A stretch of DNA of 64,000 nucleotides. It comes from CAYMPH01 sp964529415 (GTDB lineage: Bacteria; Spirochaetota; UBA4802; UBA5550). Positions 1 through 9,335 of this stretch are shown here, piece after piece. The notes below the pieces were generated by a model that had not been told where the DNA came from, searched no databases, and worked only from the letters and a program-made list of their open reading frames with translations. Position 1 is the first letter of the stretch; each line of letters starts with the position of its first letter. Made by a program: the position numbers and the translations under genes. The stretch is taken from assembly GCA_964529415.1 (NCBI GenBank), contig CAZGWD010000018.1:11344-75343 (forward strand), read 5' to 3'.

Positions 1-1092
1 AATTATTGCTTTTTCATACGGGATATTATTTTTTTTCAGATATTTTTCACTGCAGCCTGTACATCCTGCTGAAAGGTCAAACACCCTGCATATGGAAGTC
101 CCGATGGTTCCCCTGTACCTTGAATCATATCCGAAGACCTGATCAGCTATAATGCGCCCCTGCCTGTTGGCTGGACCTGCAAGAGGTATAAAACCCGGCA
201 GTCCGGTTATAGGATTGATAATTTCAATTGCATCGCCTGCTGCATAAATATCCGGATCGGAGGTCTGGAGTTTATCATTTACATGAATCCCGCCTGTTAC
301 GCCGATATCAAGACCGGCAGCCTTTGCAAGCTCAGCTCTCGGCCTTACGCCTATGCTGAGAATGACCATTCCTGTTTCAATTGAAAGGCCATCATCTGTT
401 GTAACTGCAGTTATTCCGTTTCTTTCTGAAATGCCTGTTACTTTTTTATTCAGCACAAGATTAATTCCTTTATCGGAAAGATGCTTGTGAAGCAGTTCCG
501 CCATTTCAGGGTCCATTGGGGGCATGACCTGTTTATCCGCCTCGATAAGCGAGACATTCACGCCTTTATGAACCAGGTTCTCTGCAGCTTCAAGACCGAT
601 AAAGCCGCCTCCGATTACAGCAGCTGTCTTTGTTTTTTTTTCAGCAATATGCTTCATAATATCATCGAGATCATTAAGAGTCTGGAGAGTAAACACAGAT
701 GCCGTGTCAATTCCCGGGATAGGCGGCTTGAATGCCAGTGCGCCGGTTGACAGTACAAGTTTGTCATATTTTATTTCACTTTCTGTTCCGGCTTTTAAAT
801 TTTTAAGAGTTACGGTTTTGGATGAGCGGTTGATAATGGTTGCTTCAGTTTCTGTAAGTACATTAATATTGAATCGCGCCTTGAGAGAGGCTGGAGTCTG
901 AATGAGCAGACTTCTCCTGTCCGGTATTGCTCCGCCTATATGATATGGAAGACCGCAGTTTGCAAAGCTGACATATTGTCCTTTTTCTATAATTGTAATT
1001 TCAGCAGTTTCACTGAGCCTGCGGGCTCTTGCTGCTGTTGATGCGCCTGCTGCAACGCCGCCTATAATTACCAGTTTAATGTTTTCATTCAT
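1..1092 (-). CDS. CoA-disulfide reductase / NADH oxidase-like flavoprotein (3' end beyond window)
   Basis: FAD- and NAD(P)-dependent disulfide oxidoreductase of the CoA-disulfide reductase/NADH oxidase/NADH peroxidase group. The frame is open from the ATG at 1092 to the left edge, so the 364 residues seen lack the C-terminus. Visible are the N-terminal FAD site GGVAAGASTAARARR, the redox-active cysteine in SFANCGLPY (about residue 44), a second dinucleotide fold AAVIGGGFIGLEAAENL, and the FAD-contacting motif DIYAAGDA. Members reduce CoA disulfide, persulfides or oxygen with NAD(P)H; some carry a C-terminal rhodanese domain, which cannot be judged here. Near the edge the sequence AGCTGCSEKY has two cysteines where relatives usually have none; its meaning is unclear. 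Nearby katG and hemerythrin fit a redox or oxygen-stress role. Confidence 0.88.
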   Translation of the reverse strand, partial: MNENIKLVIIGGVAAGASTAARARRLSETAEITIIEKGQYVSFANCGLPYHIGGAIPDRRSLLIQTPASLKARFNINVLTETEATIINRSSKTVTLKNLKAGTESEIKYDKLVLSTGALAFKPPIPGIDTASVFTLQTLNDLDDIMKHIAEKKTKTAAVIGGGFIGLEAAENLVHKGVNVSLIEADKQVMPPMDPEMAELLHKHLSDKGINLVLNKKVTGISERNGITAVTTDDGLSIETGMVILSIGVRPRAELAKAAGLDIGVTGGIHVNDKLQTSDPDIYAAGDAIEIINPITGLPGFIPLAGPANRQGRIIADQVFGYDSRYRGTIGTSICRVFDLSAGCTGCSEKYLKKNNIPYEKAII

Positions 1093-1148
1093 ATTGGTTT
1101 TCTCGATATGTTTTTATTATTAAAATAAATTTCCAAAGAAAGAAAAAA

Positions 1149-1802
1149 TTAAAATGCACCTGCTAAAAACATTTTTCTCGGGAAATGTTCTACTATAAAT
1201 GATATTGCTTCAGATTCTTTATCATACTTTAAGGATTTTTCTTTATATCGATAAGGTACAGGTTCTTTATTTACAGGAACAAGAATATCTTCATAAAAAG
1301 CTATATTGTTTTTAAATAACCTGGTGCGTGCATCTTTTCCCTCTTTTGTGCCGAATAATGATTTCCGTCCATGAGGGTAATCCACCCATACATTAACTAT
1401 TACAGTCAACTCCTGGGAGAGGTCTGTGAATTTTTCTATTTCAGGCTTGTATTTTTCCAGTTTGGCATATATAAAGCGGTCTTGAAGCATCTCGTTTTCC
1501 CTTTCAGATACCGGTTCATTTTTTTTTATCAGAACGCATTCTTTTTTATTATATTTGTAAAGAGGACGAGATTTTAAAAATTCATCCAGACCGGGAATCA
1601 TCGGCACTTCCAGTTTGTGTTCGGAAATTCTTTCAATAGTAAAATTCAGGAAAAGTTCCCCGTCCTTGAATAAATTTTTATTCTGTTCCCAGAATGCAAG
1701 TATTGTTTTATTCAGTGATTCAATATACTTTGAATATGTCCTCAATGCATCAGGCAGCTGTTTTATAGAGGTAATTTTTTCTGCAATAATTTTATCGGAC
1801 AT
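1149..1802 (-). CDS. Hypothetical protein, 217 aa
   Basis: I do not recognise this family. The product is soluble and charged, with no signal peptide or membrane segment, and ends EHFPRKMFLAGAF. The ATG at 1802 is preferred because GGAG lies 6 nt upstream; a GTG at 1832 and an ATG at 1814 extend the frame but lack a ribosome-binding site. The gene sits 56 nt upstream of the flavoprotein on the same strand, so the two may be co-transcribed. Sequence such as LTVIVNVWVDYPHGRKSLFGTK is protein-like and codon use matches the neighbours, so it is probably a real gene. Confidence 0.65.
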   Translation of the reverse strand: MSDKIIAEKITSIKQLPDALRTYSKYIESLNKTILAFWEQNKNLFKDGELFLNFTIERISEHKLEVPMIPGLDEFLKSRPLYKYNKKECVLIKKNEPVSERENEMLQDRFIYAKLEKYKPEIEKFTDLSQELTVIVNVWVDYPHGRKSLFGTKEGKDARTRLFKNNIAFYEDILVPVNKEPVPYRYKEKSLKYDKESEAISFIVEHFPRKMFLAGAF

Positions 1803-1965
1803 TGGTTTCTCCATGCAGGTAAAATTTTTCACATTGTAAATATTTAATATACATTTCCTGATATAAGGCGGAAAGTCAAGAATTATAGTTGATTTTTATA
1901 ATTGCTGTTTTTTAATTCTCATAATTTTTAACTTTATAAACTATTTATTATTACGGAGAAAAAAT

Positions 1966-2460
1966 ATGAAAAAAATATTTGTTTCACTCTTGATCGTATT
2001 TTCAGTTTGTTTAATTCAGCTAAATGCAGCAGTAAAAATCGAATCGATTAACAAAACAATAGATTTCCGTGCGGAATCGATATTTGTTCACACTTTCGAG
2101 GGTATTTCCGATTATGTATATCTTGTAGGAACTCTCAAGGATGGCACGAAAATAGCTTATATGGTTGGAGGAAAGCACATTAAAAGTCCCCTGACATCGA
2201 AATTCCGTTTTAACGGTTTTATTATTATAGGAGATAAGAAGTGCTCATCAGTAACTGAAATTGAAGAAAACGGAAGGGCCTCATGGTACAGGTTGTACGT
2301 AGGCGAGTGGAGAGGGATCGAAGCAACGAATAAGATGATGACAGTACTGCTGAGTATGGGGGTTAAGCATATTATCAACAATGAAAAGATTAAAGATCAG
2401 AATGTATTTAAAGTGATTGATCCTTTATCCAGGGATAGATTGCAGATAATTTCAGAGTAA
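1966..2460 (+). CDS. Exported hypothetical protein, 164 aa
   Basis: The N-terminus is a typical Sec signal peptide (Lys-rich start, hydrophobic core, likely cleavage after LNAA near residue 22), so the mature protein of about 142 residues should be periplasmic. The rest alternates hydrophobic and polar residues as in a beta-rich fold; no known motif was seen. An AT-rich leader and GGAGAAAAAAT precede the ATG. It is a single-gene unit, transcribed away from the gene on its left. Function unknown. Confidence 0.7.
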   Translation: MKKIFVSLLIVFSVCLIQLNAAVKIESINKTIDFRAESIFVHTFEGISDYVYLVGTLKDGTKIAYMVGGKHIKSPLTSKFRFNGFIIIGDKKCSSVTEIEENGRASWYRLYVGEWRGIEATNKMMTVLLSMGVKHIINNEKIKDQNVFKVIDPLSRDRLQIISE

Positions 2461-2609
2461 AATTCAATAAATATTTCAAATAGCAGATGGGTTGCCGGTA
2501 ATTATTGTTGCCGGCTTCTGATGCTTTGATCAGAGGGCCGCAGCACTTTCGGAGAAGGACGGAGTTATTAATAATCCATCTTTATGCGGCGATTATTTTA
2601 TAACTGATT

Positions 2610-3560
2610 TTAATGATCATCTGAAAGGTTTATATATTTACTGAAAACATTTTTCATCATAGGATCAGTAACAGCAGAGAGAACTATCTTCTTCTCAATC
2701 TCATCTACAAAAATATGCTCTCCGTCAAAATATTCTATAGCCTTTACCGGGTCCGGCATCTCTTTTGCCATATCTGCAATAAGTGATAATCTTGACATAT
2801 CCCTTTTTTCAAATGGAATATTTTTCTCTTTTTCGAAATCGGTTGTTTCCCTGTACTTGCGTATCATGTCATTAAGCCTGCTGAAAACCGTAATATCATT
2901 TCTGTATTTTTCAAAAAATTCAGATGATGCATCCTGGGTCGACTCGCTCTCGGAAATCAGAAGAAGTATGTACTTGAAAAGGTGGTAATTCCGCGCTATA
3001 ATTCCCCTGAGCACTTCACCGGGAAGCTTCAGAAAGTAGTTTATAATTTCCTTTATATCCCTGATCTGGGAAAAATATTTGTTCAGCAAAGGTACATCAA
3101 ATTTTGCAAGCAGTAGAAAAAGCAGCAGCTTGTCTTTCTGGACATATTTTGATTTCATTGTCAGCTCAAAAAGTTTTTCCCTGCTGATAAAATAAAGAAT
3201 TTCATCAATTATGCTTTCAGTGGTATTATCGTGCAGGTTGAAATAACCGAACGTAAATATTATAAATCTCTCGAGGGTTCCGATCGTGAATTGTTCGGAA
3301 TTCATGTATTCCTGTATATGTTTCATATCTCTGAAAAGAATCAGAAAATAAAAAAACTGCTGTGATAACTCAAAATCATCGGATTTCATTGCCTTTTCAG
3401 TCAGTTCGAAAAATTCATCACTGCTTATGTTTTCGAATATAGCTTTTACCCTGTTAAGGTAGGGAGAGGATGAGTCGTTCATCATGGCTTCTACGTAAAA
3501 CAGCTGGAATTTGCTGAATCCGGCTTCTGAAAAAATATCATTGGAGTGTTCGTCTTTCAT
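2610..3560 (-). CDS. Hypothetical helical protein, 316 aa
   Basis: Unrecognised. The product is rich in Glu, Lys, Phe and Leu, almost certainly all-alpha, with no signal peptide. Amphipathic segments recur (for example FFELTEKAMKSDDFELSQQF), which could reflect a helical-repeat fold, but I cannot assign one. ATG 3560 has AGAG seven bases upstream and is preferred; a GTG at 3599 would add 13 residues but its only purine run touches the codon. It is convergent with the exported protein on its left and divergent from katG. Confidence 0.6.
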   Translation of the reverse strand: MKDEHSNDIFSEAGFSKFQLFYVEAMMNDSSSPYLNRVKAIFENISSDEFFELTEKAMKSDDFELSQQFFYFLILFRDMKHIQEYMNSEQFTIGTLERFIIFTFGYFNLHDNTTESIIDEILYFISREKLFELTMKSKYVQKDKLLLFLLLAKFDVPLLNKYFSQIRDIKEIINYFLKLPGEVLRGIIARNYHLFKYILLLISESESTQDASSEFFEKYRNDITVFSRLNDMIRKYRETTDFEKEKNIPFEKRDMSRLSLIADMAKEMPDPVKAIEYFDGEHIFVDEIEKKIVLSAVTDPMMKNVFSKYINLSDDH

Positions 3561-3748
3561 ATTTCTGCTCTGGATTTTACGTAAATTTATAATTAACACT
3601 CTCTTTTAGTATGTAAAAAGTCAAGTAATATACTTGTTATCAGCTGATTAATTGTTTCAATCTGTCTCATTGATAGAAGGGATCTGTGAATTTTTTAACT
3701 TTTATACCCGACTCTCTTGCAAAGAAAAATATTAATTTTTATTCATAC

Positions 3749-3777
3749 TTGACAATGTAAATTTATATCCTTATTGT
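3749..3777 (+). promoter_or_regulatory. Candidate sigma70-type promoter for katG
   Basis: TTGACA (3749-3754) and TATTGT (3772-3777) are separated by 17 nt in the 345-nt gap before katG, leaving a leader of about 160 nt. The -35 is a perfect match and the -10 matches 4 of 6. The leader is very AT-rich; I looked for a PerR/Fur-type box and saw only weak partial matches. Confidence 0.4.
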
Positions 3778-3944
3778 GATTGAATAATAATTTTGGGAGT
3801 ATAAATTGTCTCAGATTTTTTAATGCCGGAGAATGATCTTCTGATACAGGAAGCCAGAAAAATTACTAATAATATAGTATCATACAATATAATTTTATGG
3901 TTTAAGCGGTAAATGTATTTTAAAAATACAAAGGGAGATGAAAA

Positions 3945-6143
3945 ATGGAAAATAATCCGAGCAAATGCCCTGTTACAGGTACAACACAAAGACACACTGC
4001 CGGCACCGATGGTGCAAAGAACCGCGACTGGTGGCCAAATCAGTTAAAATTAAACATATTAAGACAGCATTCTTCAAAATCTGATCCAATGGGAAAAAAT
4101 TTCAATTATGCTGCAGAATTCAAAAGTCTGGATCTGCAGGCAATAAAAAAGGATCTGCACAAGCTGATGACCGACTCCCAGGACTGGTGGCCGGCAGATT
4201 TCGGCCATTACGGCCCATTGTTTATCCGAATGGCATGGCACAGTGCAGGCACGTACCGCACAGGTGACGGCCGTGGTGGTGCAGGGGGCGGGCAGCAGCG
4301 CTTTGCTCCGCTTAACAGCTGGCCGGATAATGTCAACCTTGACAAAGCCAGAAGGCTGCTCTGGCCGATCAAGCAGAAGTATGGACGGAAAATATCCTGG
4401 GCAGATCTGATGATCCTTGCAGGCAATGCAGCTCTGGAATCTATGGGATTTAAAACATTTGGCTTTGCCGGCGGGCGTGAAGATGTCTGGGAGCCGGAAG
4501 AGGATATTTATTGGGGTTCCGAAACCACATGGAAAGGAGCTGACAAACGCTACTCAGGTGAACACAAACTTGATAATCCTCTTGCTGCGGTTCAAATGGG
4601 GCTCATTTATGTGAATCCGGAAGGCCCGAACGGGAATCCAGATCCGGTTGCTGCAGCTGAAGATATTCGAGAAACATTTGCGCGTATGGCTATGAATGAT
4701 GAAGAAACAGTGGCGCTTATAGCCGGCGGCCATACATTCGGCAAGGCTCATGGAGCAGGAGATGCGTCGCTTGTCGGGCCTGAACCTGAAGCTGCAGGCA
4801 TCGAAGAGCAGGGTTTGGGCTGGAAAAGCAAATTTGGTTCTGGAAAAGGCGGCGACACTATCGGCAGCGGTCTGGAAGTTACATGGACGCAGACTCCGAC
4901 AAAATGGAGTTTTTACTTTTTTGAAAACCTTTTTAAATTCGAATGGGTACTGACGAAAAGCCCGGCAGGCGCTCATCAATGGGTGGCGAAAAATGCCGAT
5001 GGTCTTGTTCCTGATGCCCATGATCCTTCTAAAAAGCATGCGCCAACAATGCTTACTACAGACCTTTCTTTGCGTTTTGATCCTGTGTATGAAAAAATTT
5101 CAAGACGCTTCTATGAAAATCCTCTTGAATTTGCAGATGCTTTTGCGCGTGCATGGTTTAAGCTGACTCACCGTGATATGGGCCCGAAGGCCCGTTATCT
5201 GGGACCTGAGGTACCGGCAGAAGAGCTGATCTGGCAGGATCCTGTTCCGGCAGTAAATCATCCTTTGATTGATGAGAAAGATATTGCCGTATTAAAAACA
5301 AAGATATTAAATTCGGGACTGCCGGTGTCTCAACTGGTATCTGCTGCCTGGGCTTCTGCTTCAACTTTTCGCGGTTCAGACAAACGCGGAGGAGCCAACG
5401 GCGCCCGCATTCGGCTTGCACCGCAGAAGGACTGGGCAGTTAATAATCCTGCTCAACTGAAGAAAGTATTGGATAAACTGGAAGGTCTTCAGAAAGAATT
5501 TAACAATTCCCAGTCTAACGGCAAAAAGGTTTCTCTTGCTGATCTTATTGTGCTTGCAGGCTGTGCAGGTGTTGAAAAAGCAGCAAAAGATGCAGGTTCT
5601 AATGTAAATGTGCCTTTTACTCCGGGGCGAATGGATGCATCTCAGGAACAAACCGACGCGGAATCATTTGCAGTGCTGGAACCGGCAGCTGATGGTTTCC
5701 GCAACTATATTAAAACCAGTTACGCCATACCAGCAGAAGAATTACTGGTTGATAAAGCGCAATTGCTGAACCTGACTGCTCCTGAAATGACAGTTCTTGC
5801 CGGCGGTATGCGTGTGTTGAATGCAAATTTTGATAATTCCAGGCATGGCGTTTTCACAAAACGTCCGGAAGTTCTTACCTGCGATTTCTTTGTAAACCTG
5901 CTTGACATGAGTACAATATGGAAGCCGGCTTCTGAATCAAAAGAAATATTTGAAGGATTTGACCGGATTTCCGGGGCGCTGAAATGGACAGGAACCAGGG
6001 CGGATCTTATCTTTGGATCAAACTCTGAGTTGAGGGCCCTTGCTGAAGTATATGCAAGTGCAGATGCTCAGGAAAAATTTGTTAAGGATTTTGTGGAGAT
6101 ATGGAACAAAGTAATGAATCTTGACCGCTTTGATCTGGTTTGA
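3945..6143 (+). CDS. katG: Catalase-peroxidase KatG
   Basis: Bifunctional haem catalase-peroxidase that removes hydrogen peroxide and, with electron donors, acts as a peroxidase. At 732 aa it has the normal full length, with two tandem peroxidase-like domains; only the N-terminal one binds haem. Distal residues R95, W98 and H99 lie in FIRMAWHSAGTYR. The proximal histidine H263 is in IAGGHTFGKAHG. The Trp-Tyr-Met crosslink needed for catalase activity can form from W98, Y222 (GLIYVNPEG) and M248 (RMAMND); the Y-to-M spacing of 26 equals that in Mycobacterium KatG. A strong GGGAG lies 7 nt before the ATG. The gene is a single unit with its own terminator. No signal peptide, so it is cytoplasmic. 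Confidence 0.98.
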   Translation: MENNPSKCPVTGTTQRHTAGTDGAKNRDWWPNQLKLNILRQHSSKSDPMGKNFNYAAEFKSLDLQAIKKDLHKLMTDSQDWWPADFGHYGPLFIRMAWHSAGTYRTGDGRGGAGGGQQRFAPLNSWPDNVNLDKARRLLWPIKQKYGRKISWADLMILAGNAALESMGFKTFGFAGGREDVWEPEEDIYWGSETTWKGADKRYSGEHKLDNPLAAVQMGLIYVNPEGPNGNPDPVAAAEDIRETFARMAMNDEETVALIAGGHTFGKAHGAGDASLVGPEPEAAGIEEQGLGWKSKFGSGKGGDTIGSGLEVTWTQTPTKWSFYFFENLFKFEWVLTKSPAGAHQWVAKNADGLVPDAHDPSKKHAPTMLTTDLSLRFDPVYEKISRRFYENPLEFADAFARAWFKLTHRDMGPKARYLGPEVPAEELIWQDPVPAVNHPLIDEKDIAVLKTKILNSGLPVSQLVSAAWASASTFRGSDKRGGANGARIRLAPQKDWAVNNPAQLKKVLDKLEGLQKEFNNSQSNGKKVSLADLIVLAGCAGVEKAAKDAGSNVNVPFTPGRMDASQEQTDAESFAVLEPAADGFRNYIKTSYAIPAEELLVDKAQLLNLTAPEMTVLAGGMRVLNANFDNSRHGVFTKRPEVLTCDFFVNLLDMSTIWKPASESKEIFEGFDRISGALKWTGTRADLIFGSNSELRALAEVYASADAQEKFVKDFVEIWNKVMNLDRFDLV

Positions 6144-6192
6144 TTTCTTCAATAATACAGAAGTTTCAAATTAAAAATTAAATTGATAACAC

Positions 6193-6232
6193 AAGAGGCG
6201 GCCTAAATACAGACCGCCTCTTTAATTTTTTT
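6193..6232 (+). terminator. Rho-independent terminator after katG
   Basis: AAGAGGCGG pairs perfectly with CCGCCTCTT across a 12-nt loop and is followed by TTTAATTTTTTT. It ends the katG transcript 50 nt after the stop codon. Confidence 0.85.
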
Positions 6233-6347
6233 CGGGTCTGCATCCCCGCTGCTTGAGATGTGGATGCTCATTTGTTTTAAAAAATAAAAAAATTGTTGAT
6301 AAATCAATCGGGATATTATTAAATAAAATCTAATAAAAGCAGATGAT

Positions 6348-7268
6348 ATGAAATTTATTATAACAGGTGGTGCTGGTTTTGTCGGCACCGGATTAACCGA
6401 GCGTCTGGCTGAATCAGGGCATACAGTCTATGTGCTTGATATTCGTCCGGTATCTACAAAAGGTTTTAGTCCGGATGCAGCCTCGCGTGTTATTAGCATC
6501 CCGATCGATCTGCTCCATTCAAGCCCTGAAATTTCTGCATGTGAAGGAGCTGATGTTATTATTCACCTCGCGGGTGTGACTGTTTTTAAACGATGGACCG
6601 CATCGTATAAAAAATTAATTCTGGACAGCCGGATCAGCACATTAAAAAATCTGTTATCGGCAATTGATAAATGCACCAGAAAACCGAAGGTATGTGTTTC
6701 CGCCTCTGCCAATGGATTTTACGGCGAGGGAGGGGAATCGATATTGAATGAGTCCTCACCGGCAGGTGATGATTTTCTTGCAGGTGTGTGCTTGGAATGG
6801 GAATCGGTTCTTTCATTAGCGCGTGATATGGGAATGCGCACTGTATCTGTACGTACAAGTGTTGTTCTTGGCGCAGGAGGATTTCTTGATATTATGATGC
6901 CTTTGTACCGTTTTTATCTTGGAGGCAGGCTTGGTTCAGGCATGCAGTGGTTTTCCTGGATTCATGTGGATGATTTAATTTCTCTTTATGTGTATCTTTC
7001 TCTGAAAAAAGAAATTTCCGGTCCGGTAAATGCCGTAGCACCGGAAAAAATCCGCAATAAGGATTTTACCCGCATCCTGGCAGAAACACTGAATCGGAAG
7101 GCTCCCTGGATTATTCCGAAGTTTATAATTAAAATTATACTTGGAGAATTCAGCGATTCGGCATTATCAAGCCAGAGGGTTGAATCCATAATTTTAAATA
7201 AAACAGATTTTCTTTTCAGCTATCCGGATATCAGAAGCGCGCTCAAAGCAGCTGCGCATAATGGGTAA
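6348..7268 (+). CDS. NAD(P)-dependent epimerase-like protein (TIGR01777/YfcH family)
   Basis: Extended short-chain dehydrogenase fold with the nucleotide-binding motif TGGAGFVG at residues 6-13. It belongs to the YfcH/SulA-like branch. Diagnostic segments are VSASANGFYGEGG, in which the usual Tyr-x3-Lys is replaced by the family's YG, and SWIHVDDLISLYVYL, followed by a C-terminal DUF1731-like tail with VNAVAPEKIRNKDFTRILAETL. Length 306 aa is normal. The substrate of this family is not established; it is often called a nucleoside-diphosphate sugar epimerase without proof. The ribosome-binding site is weak. Cytoplasmic. Confidence 0.85.
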   Translation: MKFIITGGAGFVGTGLTERLAESGHTVYVLDIRPVSTKGFSPDAASRVISIPIDLLHSSPEISACEGADVIIHLAGVTVFKRWTASYKKLILDSRISTLKNLLSAIDKCTRKPKVCVSASANGFYGEGGESILNESSPAGDDFLAGVCLEWESVLSLARDMGMRTVSVRTSVVLGAGGFLDIMMPLYRFYLGGRLGSGMQWFSWIHVDDLISLYVYLSLKKEISGPVNAVAPEKIRNKDFTRILAETLNRKAPWIIPKFIIKIILGEFSDSALSSQRVESIILNKTDFLFSYPDIRSALKAAAHNG

Positions 7269-7349
7269 ATTATAGTGAACCCGGTTGGATTTGCTTTCTT
7301 GCATCAAAAGAAGAATTAATTTATAATCAATAACAAATAGAGGTGCTTT

Positions 7350-7691
7350 ATGATTTTTAAAAGCTTTATATTCTTTATTCCGCTTATGGTTTTTCTTGTT
7401 TCCTGCGAAGCTTATAAAATTGAAAATGTGAATGAATTAAAAAAAAACGGTGTTTGGACAGAAGCGAAAGTTATTAAAACAGGTCATGAAAAGCCATGCA
7501 GAAGATGCAATAGTTATCAGACCTTTCTTGTTGAATATTTTGCAGATAATGTCAGATACGAGAAAGAATTTGGAGGAAGCGATTCCAATCGGCTGGTGAG
7601 TGTCGGGTATAATGTGAAAATAATTTATTTGAGCAGCGATCCAAAACAGGCATACACTGAAGTCCATTGGGATAATTTCAAAGATAAATAA
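7350..7691 (+). CDS. Small lipoprotein, 113 aa
   Basis: A lipoprotein signal peptide ends in the lipobox FLVSC, giving a lipidated Cys at residue 20. The mature part of about 93 residues has a CRRC pair and reads as a small beta domain (TEAKVIKTGHEK, VSVGYNVKIIYLSSDPKQAY) resembling DUF3592-like proteins, though that match is tentative. AGAGGTG precedes the ATG. It probably faces the periplasm. Function unknown. Confidence 0.7.
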   Translation: MIFKSFIFFIPLMVFLVSCEAYKIENVNELKKNGVWTEAKVIKTGHEKPCRRCNSYQTFLVEYFADNVRYEKEFGGSDSNRLVSVGYNVKIIYLSSDPKQAYTEVHWDNFKDK

Positions 7692-7716
7692 AAAATAAAA
7701 CCGGGAATATCTGATC

Positions 7717-8115
7717 TTATTTTAATCCTCTTGAGAGCAGATATTCTCCAAGTTTTTTATCTGTTTCAAGGATATGATCAAACAGCCATTTTTTCAGAAA
7801 TTCAAATAATAGCTCATCGAGGTTATTTCTTTCATTTGAGTATAAATCCAGAAAATTTTCAACCTGCTGTGTCAGCTTCTGGTGTTCCAGCCTGTGGTTT
7901 ATTAAGTGAGGATAATTATGTTTTTCCATAATTCTTTCTTCAGCGGTAAAATGATATTTCGTATAACTGATGAGCTCGAAAAGAAGATTTTTCAGGTAAA
8001 CATGATTTTCACCGTTTTTTTTAGATTCCCTCAATTCTGAAATAATTCGAATTAGTTCCTTATGATGGTCATCAAATTGTTTAATGCCAACAGTAAGCCG
8101 GCTTTCCCATTCCAT
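7717..8115 (-). CDS. Bacteriohemerythrin
   Basis: Oxygen-binding four-helix protein with a non-haem di-iron centre. All expected ligand motifs are present in order: a helix-1 His in QFDDHHKEL, H and E in YHFTAEERIM, two His in HLINHRLEHQKL, and the C-terminal H and D in WLFDHILETDKKLGEYL. The 132-residue length is standard. The ATG at 8115 gives the family's normal start MEWESRL; an in-frame TTG at 8139 has no ribosome-binding site. It likely senses, stores or delivers oxygen and fits with katG nearby. It is divergent from the reductase gene at 8289. Confidence 0.93.
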   Translation of the reverse strand: MEWESRLTVGIKQFDDHHKELIRIISELRESKKNGENHVYLKNLLFELISYTKYHFTAEERIMEKHNYPHLINHRLEHQKLTQQVENFLDLYSNERNNLDELLFEFLKKWLFDHILETDKKLGEYLLSRGLK

Positions 8116-8288
8116 TATTATACCTGCTTCAGTATTCAAATTGTTTTATAATATAAAATATGCTCTTAAATGACCTGTCAAGAATGTTTCTTGATTTAGT
8201 TGCTTATATTTTTTAACTTGTCTTCTGTTTTATAATAGAAATCATGAATGACAATAAAAAATCTGAAAAAAATGGATCAGGTAAAAAA

Positions 8289-9233
8289 ATGGATTTTAAA
8301 AAAGTAAAAGTTCTGCTGTTCGGAACAGGCGCTGTTGGCAGTTTTTATGCAGGGAAGCTATCCCAGGCAGGCGCCTGTGTATCTGTTGTTTCAAGATCGG
8401 ACTATGATATAGTTAAAAAAAACGGCATCACTGTTAAAAGCGTTCTCGGTGATTTCAGTTTTATTCCTGATAAAGTTTTGAAAAGCGGCGCTGATTATAA
8501 AGATCGCCCGGATTATATTCTTGTTGCCACAAAAGTTTTTCCTGAAATTGATATATACAGCATGATTAAAGATGCAGTCTATCCCGAAACATCGATTGTT
8601 TTACTTCAAAATGGCATTGATATAGAAAAAGCAGCAGCTGAAAAATTCCCTGAAAATGAAATTATAAGCGCTCTGGCTTTTATCTGCGTTGCAAGACCGG
8701 AACATGGCAGTATAGATCATCAGGATTACGGAAGAATTGTTATTGGAAAATATCCAGGCGGAAATTCGGATAAAGTCAATCAGCTCATGGATATGTTTTT
8801 AAAATCCGGAGTAACAGCAAGCGCTTCGGAATCAGTAATTGCAGCCCGATGGATTAAACTATTATGGAATGCGCCGTTTAATCCATTATCTGTTATCTGC
8901 GGAGGAGCTGACACCAGGGAAATGCTTAACCAGCCTGAAATTAAAAAACTCTGCAGAGATGTAATGAATGAAGTATTGCTGATTGCAAAGGCAGACGGCT
9001 ATTCTATTGATGAATCTCTCATAACAAAAAATATTGAAGACACTGAAAAAATGACTCCATATAAAACAAGCATGCTTCTTGACTATGAGAATAAACGGCC
9101 AATGGAAGTTGAAGCCATACTCGGCAATGCTCTTGCTATAGCAAAAAAGCATGGTGTCAATGCGGTTCACATCGAAACTTTATATGCATTGCTGACTATA
9201 ATTAATAAAAAAAATCTGAGAAACAATGATTAA
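8289..9233 (+). CDS. panE: 2-dehydropantoate 2-reductase family protein
   Basis: NADPH-dependent reduction of ketopantoate to pantoate, a step of pantothenate and CoA synthesis. The Rossmann motif LLFGTGAVGSFYAGKL is at the N-terminus, the middle motif is LLQNGID, and the catalytic Lys region is ARWIKLLWNAPFNPLS. The C-terminal helical domain contains SMLLDYENKRPMEVEAILG, typical of the family. ATG 8289 puts the Rossmann motif about 9 residues from the start and has CAGG upstream. An ATG at 8244 adds 15 polar residues but lies only 7 nt after a TATAAT (8231-8236), so it would be leaderless. Several paralogues with other substrates exist, so the exact substrate is not proven. Confidence 0.88.
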   Translation: MDFKKVKVLLFGTGAVGSFYAGKLSQAGACVSVVSRSDYDIVKKNGITVKSVLGDFSFIPDKVLKSGADYKDRPDYILVATKVFPEIDIYSMIKDAVYPETSIVLLQNGIDIEKAAAEKFPENEIISALAFICVARPEHGSIDHQDYGRIVIGKYPGGNSDKVNQLMDMFLKSGVTASASESVIAARWIKLLWNAPFNPLSVICGGADTREMLNQPEIKKLCRDVMNEVLLIAKADGYSIDESLITKNIEDTEKMTPYKTSMLLDYENKRPMEVEAILGNALAIAKKHGVNAVHIETLYALLTIINKKNLRNND

Positions 9234-9335
9234 CTGTATAATACAGCAACCGTACAGGGAGGGCTTTAATTATACTTGAAATTTTCATATAGAATAATAT
9301 AATATGCAAACAGAATATTTTTCAAGGAGAGCATT

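Noticed and set aside
3850..3944. PerR/Fur box upstream of katG
   Set aside because: AT-rich sequence gives only partial matches to a TTATAATNATTATAA-type box.
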